Made by a program: the position numbers and the translations under genes | Part shown: positions 1 through 6,833 of the stretch, one piece after another | How the letters are laid out: each line of letters begins with the position of its first letter | Position numbering within the stretch: the first letter of the stretch is position 1 | NCBI GenBank assembly: GCA_049999805.1 | Contig: JBNGIO010005884.1 | Span: 1 to 27,648, forward strand | DNA length: 27,648 nucleotides | From: Folioceros fuciformis | Lineage: Eukaryota > Anthocerotophyta > Anthocerotopsida > Anthocerotales | Reading direction: 5' to 3' | Notes under the pieces: model-generated | Database searches by the model: none | The model's input: only the letters and a program-made list of their open reading frames with translations | What the model was told of the DNA's origin: nothing

Positions 1-607
1 GCCCATGGTTGCCCATTTGTAGGTTGTTCATCTGATGAAGATTCTGAATCTTCATCAATTATGAGCGGCCATGGTAGTTCACTTGCACCTGCCCAGGGTT
101 GTCCATCACTCCATGCTAGTTCACTTGCACCTGCCCAAGGTTGTCCATCACTCCATGGCTGTTCACTTGCACTAGTCCATGGTTGTTCCCTTGCACAGGC
201 TGTGCATGGCTGTTTACTTGCTTCAATCCATGGTTGATCATCTCTAATTTGTGCATAAAGTTCCATAGACCATGGTTGTCTACATGCTATTATAGCTTCT
301 TCATGACTTGCACTCCATTGTCGTTCGATAACTTCAATCCTATGTGGTTTGCCACGAATGGTTTGTTCACAGATTGTGTTGCATGGTTGTTGATGACTAG
401 CATCTGTGCAAGTCTTATCCCACATCGCTTCATTAGCTTGGTTAAGAATTTCGCTCACCAATTTGTCTTCCCCAAGGTTACGCTCCATTTTGGATCAAGG
501 AAGCTCGATTTCAGACACTTAGTAGGGAAGCTAAGCAATATCCTCTCAAAAGGTGTTGCCCTTTGCCTTTCTTGAAGCGTAACAACACAAGTAGCTAGGT
601 TCACAAT
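1..607 (-). CDS. Partial ORF of unknown function with QPW/QPC repeats, open at the left edge
   Basis: The minus strand is open from a TAG at 608-610 to the window edge. The first ATG is at 488, giving at least 162 residues with no stop. If an intron acceptor lies upstream, coding could begin nearer 607. The reading contains at least nine QPW or QPC tripeptides about 14-20 residues apart. In its second half a 14-residue unit (SDGQPWAGASELAW) is repeated almost exactly, encoded by 42-bp direct repeats at 69-152. An acidic, serine-rich stretch (IDEDSESSSDEQP) follows near the edge. Acidic and Gln/Ser-rich residues dominate, and I see no signal peptide or membrane segment. I do not recognise a family. 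It could be a repeat-rich host protein or an accessory ORF of a mobile element, given the neighbourhood. An open frame maintained through diverged repeats argues that it is, or recently was, translated. Confidence 0.45.
69..195. repeat. 42-bp tandem repeat with about 21-bp sub-period
   Basis: Two near-identical 42-bp units (69-110 and 111-152, two substitutions) begin with CCATGSTAGTTCACTTGCAC. They are followed by diverged half-units at 153-195 starting CCATGGCTGTTCACTTGCAC. More decayed CCATGG...TTG/TGC copies extend to about 320. The repeat lies in frame inside the minus-strand QPW ORF, where each unit encodes 14 residues. Confidence 0.8.
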
Positions 608-610
608 CTA

Positions 611-1035
611 TATGCACTATGTAATCTCAAGAAGACATCAAGATGATAAACTTAATTGTGAGCTTGCAAAATAACCTAGAACGTCTACTTGTATTGATAA
701 AATAATATCATGTACAACACACATATATAGTATATGTAGCTCATTTACATATGATGGTATGTCATTTTGACATGATATCGAGCTTTAATAAAGTATGCCT
801 ATAAAGTTTGTGGACAAAAAGGTATTACATATCTTCAGTTTCCCACGGGGATGGGATATGCAATGGATGGCAGTGGGACAAAGTATCCACACGGTTTGAA
901 AGAACTTCATATGCAAAGCACATTCACAGTGTGTACATTACTGTGGAGCGATGCTGTACAAAAGGCATTTCGCTAAACTACGCGCTCTCTGTTCGGACAA
1001 TATGTGATTCCGAACGCGCTTGCTTCTATCGAGTT
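611..1035. other. AT-rich stretch without a recognisable gene
   Basis: Mostly AT-rich non-coding sequence with short AT tracts around 640-800. The plus-strand open frame running through 808-1164 shows no family resemblance and overlaps the chlorophyll-binding fragment on the other strand, so I treat it as chance. Confidence 0.5.
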
Positions 1036-1038
1036 ATC

Positions 1039-1140
1039 GGCCGTGTCGCAGCCGTAGTCGCCGGGGTATTCTCCCTTCAGATAGCTCGGGGGCTCGCCGG
1101 AGAACGGGCCCATGTATTTGGGCCTGTCTGGGCCGTACCT
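1039..1140 (-). pseudogene. Fragment of a light-harvesting chlorophyll a/b-binding protein (LHCB) gene
   Basis: The minus strand reads [14 protein letters not shown] followed by [15 protein letters not shown] and CDTA. This is the diagnostic N-terminal segment of mature LHCII proteins, which usually reads [14 protein letters not shown]...PSYL.GEFPGDYGWDTAG. Similarity stops abruptly: after DTA the expected GLSADPETF is replaced by unrelated residues. Before the tyrosine the sequence is TTGCTTGTAG/G, which looks like an intron acceptor. The conserved tryptophan of GWDTA is cysteine here. About 34 codons survive, with no transit peptide and no membrane helices, so it cannot make an antenna protein. 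It is best read as a captured or retained exon fragment. The GC-rich fragment stands out from AT-rich surroundings. Confidence 0.75.
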
Positions 1141-1530
1141 ACAAGCAAGATCCGTGTTCCTTGATTTAGATCGCGTTGCATGTCTCATGGCTGGCTAGCT
1201 CGATGCATTCAAGAACGAACAGGTCTGGACGATTGCATCCCATGGTCTAGGTGAGAGGGTAACAAACGCAGCTCATTGAGGAGGAGCAAAGCACTTGGAC
1301 GCGAGTAATGGAGCAAAGGAAACTTGAGGTGTATGAGTGAACCGAGGAGAAAAGATTGCAAGCTAACTCTGAATTTGGGCGTGGAGTGGTCTAGGCAATG
1401 ATCGGCATATCTCTTGGGACCCGAAGTCTTAGTTTAGCTATCATAGAGGCAGCCCATATCAAGAAAGGGCGGGTAGAACTTACACAACATTCATTTCTCA
1501 ACAACAAAGGGTTGAACATATGGTTTCTAG
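1141..1530. other. Intervening sequence, no gene recognised
   Basis: No convincing coding potential on either strand. A short plus ORF starting at 1398 overlaps the Harbinger remnant in antisense and has no recognisable motif. This stretch separates the LHCB fragment from the transposase remnant and may belong to the same mobile-element debris. Confidence 0.4.
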
Positions 1531-1531
1531 T

Positions 1532-1804
1532 TCATGAGTTCATCTCATTCCTCCATAACATGTGCATCAAGATGTCTCTCAACCAGTGACCTTCGGCACT
1601 CTCGGGCCCAGTTGCCATGAAGTTTTGATGCATGCCATCTTCTTCGTCGTCCTCCTCGCCTGCCAATATTCTTGGATCTATCTCATCACCACGATCTATC
1701 CTAATGTTGTGCAGTAGCACACATGCATAAGTCAACGCATTGAAGTAGTCGATGTTGCCTCGCCACACCCTCCTACCTAGTAAGGTCCAGAGATTCCACG
1801 AATT
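1532..1804 (-). mobile_element. PIF/Harbinger-type transposase C-terminal remnant
   Basis: A minus-strand frame without stops reads RRVWRGNIDYFNALTYACVL then LHNIRIDRGDEID. The ALxxACxxLHNxxID pattern is the conserved C-terminal helix of the DDE_Tnp_4 (HARBI1) nuclease found in PIF/Harbinger transposons. An acidic tail (GEEDDEEDG) follows and the frame ends at 1532. Only about 90 residues remain. The upstream catalytic region is missing because the frame runs into a 30-bp direct repeat at 1779-1808 and then unrelated sequence. I read it as a truncated, inactive copy. The family call rests on remembered motifs. Confidence 0.65.
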
Positions 1805-1808
1805 TCAT
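1779..1808. repeat. 30-bp direct repeat, left copy
   Basis: AGTAAGGTCC-A-GAGATTCCACGAATTTCAT matches 2453-2482 with one substitution (A to G). The two copies bracket a segment of about 645 bp that interrupts the Harbinger-like reading frame. Confidence 0.85.
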
Positions 1809-2452
1809 TCCACTTTGCCGTGGGAGCATCCGCAAAGCTAAGCTAGGCTTTGACGGCGGTGGCTAAGAAGCAAAAATCACCGCCCCTGGTCGAGGCACCG
1901 ACTAGGGAAGGTCCCGGGCTGGAATCACTTAGGTAAGGGTCAGTAGCGATAGAAGCTAGCGTTCCTTGGCACAAATCATTCCCTTGGGAGCGAATCATAC
2001 GACTACGACGACCAAGGTAGATTTCATGTGAACTCTCTCCAAATATGAAATTTGGTTCCACTAAAACGGTTACCTTCCTTTAATTCAGGGGTAAAAATAG
2101 GTGTTGAAACAGGAGGAACTAGGACAGGAGTAATCTACGCAAAGGGTATGGAGGGAGGCATAGAAGACGATGCTATAACGAAGCATGTAACCAAGGTAGA
2201 CCAAAAGAAGGTATGTACGAAAAACTTTAGCGTTAAAAAGATAGTTTGGGTTGGGTCGGCGTAAAAGTGACAATACCGGCCAACCAACTAATTCACTAAG
2301 AAATGTCCCTTGAAGTCTTAGGTATGTCCAAGGAAGTTGATAGGGTGCACGAAGGCCTAATCGCTTCAGCCCCTCCAATCTTCGGCAGATAGCAATCAAG
2401 GAACAAGGCCACCAATAGGCCCTTGACGCGAAGAATATTCTGCAGCCTTAGA
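1809..2452. mobile_element. About 645-bp insert between 30-bp direct repeats, no intact gene
   Basis: The segment lies precisely between two direct 30-bp repeats and begins, within 5 bp, with the 117-bp dispersed repeat. ORFs inside it (for example the minus frame at 2085-2399) have no recognisable domain. I see no clear terminal inverted repeats. The arrangement fits either an insertion with an unusually long target duplication or a segmental duplication. It is probably non-autonomous. Confidence 0.4.
1813..1929 (+). repeat. 117-bp dispersed repeat, copy 1
   Basis: This block starts with CTTTGCCGTGGGAGCATCCG and ends with GGAATCACT. It is repeated at 4219-4335 in the same orientation with three substitutions and no gaps (about 97% identity). 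The first 30 bases can fold into a hairpin (CTTTGC...GCAAAG). Flanking sequence differs at both ends, so the edges are sharp. It looks like part of a low-copy mobile element or a duplicated unit. Confidence 0.85.
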
Positions 2453-2482
2453 AGTAAGGTCCGGAGATTCCACGAATTTCAT
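2453..2482. repeat. 30-bp direct repeat, right copy
   Basis: Second copy of the 1779-1808 sequence with one substitution, in the same orientation. Sequence diverges immediately on both sides. Confidence 0.85.
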
Positions 2483-3289
2483 GAGACAACCAATGCCTTG
2501 GTCAATATTACATTGCGTAATGTTGTGCTACAACCTTTTCTCTAAATCGTGAAGGGCCCGATAGAAACAAATCTTGATGCACGCGAAAACTGTCTTCAAA
2601 AATCAGACTCTTGAAATCGTTGTGATGGCTTTTGATACTGCTTTGGCTCTTGCATATGTCTTTTACAAAATACACATCCAGGAGCATAAAACTCGCCAAA
2701 GTTTCTCTAATTCCTATAGCCGTTATGATGAGAGGGAGAGCGAAACACTCCACGACACCGCCGCGCATGTGTGTCGACCAATTCCTTCAAGCGAGGCATA
2801 TTACAAAGAGCATCAACGTACATTAGCTCTAATACCATGATCATAAACGGCGGATGTGCATATCGCAGCTCATGAGGCTGCGCACGCGACAACTAGCCAT
2901 AGCGCAAGCAGGAAGAATGATCGTGATTAATTTTAAATGAAGTTATTTTTACACTAAGGTATTTACATGCTAATCCTAATAGCAGTAAGGTAAAACATAT
3001 TTAACCAGTGAAGGGTTACTTTCTTAACGTTTGGGCCCACGGCTGACAACAAAGAAAGGTTCTAGGTCGCTAGCAACTGAGTTTGGCAGGTGACGACTAA
3101 GACTCGGAGGACACGGTAGTCCTCAAACGTACCAGCTTCAGTTGATAGGGAACTTAGTTGATAGGGAACTTAGTTGAAAGCACATTCGATGAGACCCCGT
3201 TCTTGCCATCTTTGTTTTCATAATGAGTTTTTCCAATCATATTTATTATAAATTAATTTTGTCTTTACATCAACTTTGACACAAAAGCA
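2483..3289. other. AT-rich region with no recognised gene; probable mobile-element debris
   Basis: Overlapping short ORFs occur on the minus strand at 2508-2892. One reads FKSLIFEDSFRVHQDLFL, which faintly resembles the N-terminal part of Harbinger transposases, but not well enough to call. The rest is AT-rich and non-coding. A 16-bp unit (AGTTGATAGGGAACTT) is repeated 2.3 times at 3140-3180. Confidence 0.4.
3140..3180. repeat. Short 16-bp tandem repeat
   Basis: AGTTGATAGGGAACTT at 3140-3155 is repeated exactly at 3156-3171 and then partly (AGTTGA) at 3172. It lies in non-coding sequence downstream of the CCCH ORF. Confidence 0.85.
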
Positions 3290-3790
3290 TTAGTTGTGTT
3301 TGTGTTTGAAGGTGCAATCTTGAGGATTCTTGCACCACCCACTCAAAAAGTCTCTACAGATTGCTACATTATCGTCAGTTTTGATGTGCCTATACGCACA
3401 TTCTTCTCTACTGCAAAGTCCACCTTGAAGAAAGTATTTGCAATCAATCATCCTTTGTACTAGGAGGAGATGATTGTCATTTGTGGAGCTATTCATTTCT
3501 TCTTTGGTAGGAATGCTTGATTTTACACACGCTTTGCCACCTTCCTCTTCTAGTATTAGAAGACTTAATTTCTTTCTAGTCGGATGTCCACGTTTGAAGT
3601 ACTTTCTTCCACCAAGATGAACAATCTTGTAAGGAGAGGTGCTCAAATGACATTTACTGATCATAAGATTGTCAACCTTTTCGGGAGAAGTTCTCCCACC
3701 GTTTGCAGAAATCCTTACCCATGTGTGCGAGTTAAGACAACGTCTTGGCAATGCATATTTGTTCTTGGCTGTCCACTTCAAGCTCACCAT
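3290..3790 (-). CDS. Small tandem CCCH zinc-finger protein, ZC3H3-like C-terminal type
   Basis: An intact 166-residue frame runs from ATG to TAA without introns. Two CCCH fingers close the protein: C117-x8-C126-x4-C131-x3-H135 (CKYFLQGGLCSREECAYRH) and C145-x7-C153-x5-C159-x3-H163 (CRDFLSGWCKNPQDCTFKH). The basic N-terminal half (SLKWTAKNKYALPRR, then GGRKYFKRGHPTRKK) resembles the region before the fingers in ZC3H3 and plant C3H relatives, which act in nuclear mRNA polyadenylation and export. Those proteins are larger and usually carry three to five fingers, so this is a short version. Codon use is AT-rich, unlike the genes to the right. A TATA-like CTATATATAG lies about 45 bp upstream at 3834-3843. 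It could be a functional short paralogue, a retrocopy, or a transduplicated gene piece. The finger call is firm and the subfamily is moderate. Confidence 0.65.
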   Translation of the reverse strand: MVSLKWTAKNKYALPRRCLNSHTWVRISANGGRTSPEKVDNLMISKCHLSTSPYKIVHLGGRKYFKRGHPTRKKLSLLILEEEGGKACVKSSIPTKEEMNSSTNDNHLLLVQRMIDCKYFLQGGLCSREECAYRHIKTDDNVAICRDFLSGWCKNPQDCTFKHKHN

Positions 3791-3833
3791 TTTCTAAGAT
3801 AATGTTTTGATACTTGAAGAGATAGTCGTGCAC

Positions 3834-3843
3834 TCTATATATA
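3834..3843 (-). promoter_or_regulatory. TATA-box-like palindrome upstream of the CCCH ORF
   Basis: CTATATATAG reads the same on both strands and lies 44-53 bp upstream of the ATG of the CCCH ORF. That is a plausible core promoter position if the 5' leader is short. Evidence is the motif and spacing only. Confidence 0.35.
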
Positions 3844-3849
3844 GTGTAG

Positions 3850-4218
3850 GTATTGAGTCAAGAGTGACAAAGGCCAAGGAAACAAAAAGGCATCACACAA
3901 ACTTCCTTGGGTTATGAAATCACTTGTACATCATATCTATAAGTTTTCACCAACCGTACGTGCTCGATATCTTTTGTTGGATGCCTGCGCTGTTTTGAAA
4001 ACATGTGACCGTGATGGATGTGAGATTGGTGGCTGTTTTTAAGACCTGGTGGGTATGCGCGATGTCTGCAGGTCGCGGAGTTTGTACAAACAACTCTAAA
4101 CCGTAAATTGATAAGATCAGGACGTATGAGCTCCACGCCGAGCTCAAACATCCTCATGTCCTTCAAACGCACTCACCGGAGTCGATTTCGAATGTGCGAC
4201 TTTTCTTGGACGTTGTTG
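3850..4218. other. No gene recognised
   Basis: Short overlapping minus ORFs at 3912-4172 show no family features. The sequence sits between the CCCH ORF and the second 117-bp repeat copy. Confidence 0.4.
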
Positions 4219-4335
4219 CTTTGCCGCGGGAGCATCCGCAAAGCTAAGCTAGGCTTTGACGGCGGTGGCTAAGAAGCAGAAATCACCGCCCCTGGTCGAG
4301 GCACCGACTAGGGAAGGTCCCAGGCTGGAATCACT
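4219..4335 (+). repeat. 117-bp dispersed repeat, copy 2
   Basis: Same block as 1813-1929 with three substitutions and no gaps, in direct orientation. The right flank is GC-rich and unlike the flank of copy 1. Confidence 0.85.
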
Positions 4336-5110
4336 ACGCGCGGCTCAACGTACTTATGAGTTTTCTGCTCTTACTGTGTCACGAAGTCTCTTTCACCAGC
4401 GAGAACGGCGTGCGCACGCATATCATTTGATACCATCCTTACACATGGGGCCAAAATCTCGACGCAAGACGACATGTGGTGGAACGGCCCTTGCTCTTAT
4501 GCTGGAGTGGGAACGCAGCCTAATTCTTCTTACATAGGTTCGGGGATACCATGCAATTTCTCGGGCGTTTCTGTAGATAAGAGTTCACGATCCCGTCGCC
4601 TACCATGTCGTCCATAATCCGTGTCGGCTATCGTCACATCAGTCAGGACTGACAAGCCTTCATACGTTGACTCCGAGCAAGAATGAGGCCCCTCGAGGGC
4701 GAGGCGAGCTGGGCCAAGAAGGCCGAGCTCGGTTGCCCGACTGAAACGAGGCCACTTCATTCCTTGAAACCAAGTCCGAAGTTCTTTTCCTCGTCACATT
4801 CTGACTGCTTTTCGTTCGCCCCTTCACCCCGTGTCAGCTTCTTTATTTGTCCTATTTATCCAGCTATTTCTCTTTTTCAATCTAGATGTTTATTTGTTCT
4901 TGTTATTTATCGAGTTTCTTTTTCTAATATAGTTATGTAGGATATCTTTACATTTCCCTACTTTAGGTGTTCAAGCAAAGGAGAAATACATACAGTATAC
5001 CCCGCAGGGTACGGTTCCCGATGCCTGAATTGTTATCAGGACACTATGACAAGCAGGCCACAACCTCTGTGGATGGAGCAGAGGAGTTGACAGCCAGGGT
5101 CAGCCTTCAC
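4336..5110. other. Intergenic, no gene recognised; composition boundary
   Basis: GC-rich to about 4760, then a T-rich tract (4780-4930, many TTT/CTT runs) before the ATG101 3' end. ORFs here have no recognisable motifs. Part of 4940-5110 is probably the 3' UTR of ATG101, which ends at 5111. Confidence 0.45.
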
Positions 5111-6365
5111 CTAAAAATTATTTTGAGAGGTCGAGCTGAGGCTCGTAGGTGGGCCTGTTTGCAAAATTCTCTTTATCAGATCCATTCCAAACGAGGAGTC
5201 CGAGGAACTGCAACCAACACCCAACATTAAGCAACATGTGATAAAAACAATGCTAAGCAAAACGGGAAAAGAACGAGAGGCAAGACCTGGGAATTGTTAT
5301 CTCGTAAGGGAAGGGGATCGCTTCAGTGTTTAAGATGGGAGGTATGTGATCGTGCTTCTCATCAATGTAGCGTAAAATCTGCATCGTCACTTCCCGTAGA
5401 ACGTTTTCCAGAACTGCGTGCCGCTTGGATCTGTCTTCAACGACTGATTCTGAGCGGCATCAGTTACATAACAAAACTGTTTATTACTCTGGAAGTCCAA
5501 TATAAAGCTTTGTCATAGCTGAGAGGGGGAGACTCGCCGCCATCAACGAGCCCTACGGAATAGATACCTGAATATGGTTTCTTGTGTGATTGCGAGTACT
5601 GCACAACATTGAGCTGCACAGACCACTTCTCCCAGTCCAAACGTTCAACCTTGTTGCCAAACCAAGGTATCTTGGTGTCCTTGGTCTCATAGAAGGAGAG
5701 ACAAACCTGCGGAAAGCTCCGACTTTGAAGGCCTACTGCACGCAGCAGACTGCTATGAGGCATCACAAGTTTCCATGTCGAGATTAGTGTGTTACCTGGC
5801 TTTTCTTGTTTGGGTGTTTCTCAGCCCATGCGACGAACTGGTCAATCTTCTCCTCAATTCTTTTTTCAACATCAGGTTCTCCGCACTGCACCTGAACCAT
5901 GAAAATCAAGCAGATCAACTATCAAAATCATGAAGACCTACTTCTGAAGCTAAAAGCAAACACTGGATGGAAAGGTGCAGACCGACAACTCACATAGGTT
6001 ATTTCAAAAAGCTCTGAGTCGATATCTCGAGGTCGGACTAGCCCAAAAGCGCGGTTGAACATAATGGTGTGCAGGATGCCTGACATGCCACATCGGCACC
6101 ATGACAAGGTGAACCCCTTGCAGCTCTGTTGAATCAGATGCACAACAGGCAAAACAAAACAGCACAATCATTCACAAAAGAATCCGACAACGCACATCTT
6201 AGCACTTCCCGAATTTGGTACTGCTCCACCTCCTGCACGACATGTACAGCAAGCGTCTCATTGCGATTACTCCAGACACAAACCATGGATCCCGAACGGA
6301 ATGCCAAAATTCTGTTACACATTGCGACCTACCAGCTCTTTCAGATTGAACATCTCGCAATTCAT
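5111..6365 (-). CDS. ATG101: Autophagy-related protein 101 (ATG101)
   Basis: Seven exons on the minus strand join in frame: 6365-6333, 6232-6196, 6079-5994, 5891-5796, 5706-5568, 5449-5287 and 5207-5111, giving 216 residues, the usual family size. All introns are GT-AG. The protein begins MNCEMFNLKEL and continues QIREVLRCILHTIMFNRA, GLVRPRDIDSELFEITYVQC, EKHPNKKSQVCLSFYE, WFGNKVERLDWEKW and HDHIPPI...PFPYEITIPSS. All are diagnostic of ATG101. ATG101 is a HORMA-fold subunit that pairs with ATG13 in the ATG1/ULK1 kinase complex and helps start autophagosome formation. A WF pair at about residues 99-100 sits in the region where the family carries its exposed WF finger; that match is inference. 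The C-terminal FGMDLIKRIL motif is plant-like. It is divergent from TRAPPC13 with 468 bp between the ATGs. Confidence 0.93.
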
Positions 6366-6833
6366 AGTGATAACCAATACGTCAATAACCGGCCGCAAAT
6401 TCCTGTCGCATGCAAGGAGAGGGTCCTCAACATAGCTGCAAACAAGCACCAGCCCCTGGGGCGACAGTAAAAAAAGTCAATCACAAATTCAGATCACGAC
6501 ATCGCCAGCTCCTAGAGTTCTTTGCAGGTGGCCACACCTCCTCTACCAACCAGAGCTCAACACCCTAAGGCTTCCTTGAGAAATTCGAACAACAAAGCAA
6601 TCCCGGCCCGCAGATATCTTGGCTGCTTCCGGACAACCGGTGACAGGCTCTGAGCTTTACGTATGCTAGGGCTGGTCTGCTTGAGTTTCCCCACTCTGAT
6701 CCCCTCTAGTCATCTGACGGGCTATATAAATGTTCTCGGGAGATGCTTGTTTGATCGAGCCTTACAAGATTTTTGGGCAAGTTCATGTACTTGATTGTGC
6801 AGACAACAGGATCGCGTGATCCGCTCTGCTGCC
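6366..6833. promoter_or_regulatory. Shared upstream region of ATG101 and TRAPPC13
   Basis: 468 bp between divergent start codons with no coding content. A TATA-like TATATAAA lies at 6723-6730, about 104 bp before the TRAPPC13 ATG on the plus strand. No comparable box is evident for ATG101. Confidence 0.5.
6723..6730 (+). promoter_or_regulatory. TATA box candidate for TRAPPC13
   Basis: TATATAAA, a good match to the TATA consensus, 104 bp upstream of the chosen ATG at 6834. It would imply a 5' leader of roughly 70 bp. Confidence 0.45.

Noticed and set aside
808-1164. Plus-strand 118-codon ORF
   Set aside because: It overlaps the LHCB fragment in antisense and has no recognisable features; a shadow frame.
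2508-2892. Possible N-terminal part of a Harbinger transposase on the minus strand
   Set aside because: One segment (FKSLIFEDSFRVHQDLFL) is only vaguely similar, frames shift between pieces, and no DDE residues can be placed.
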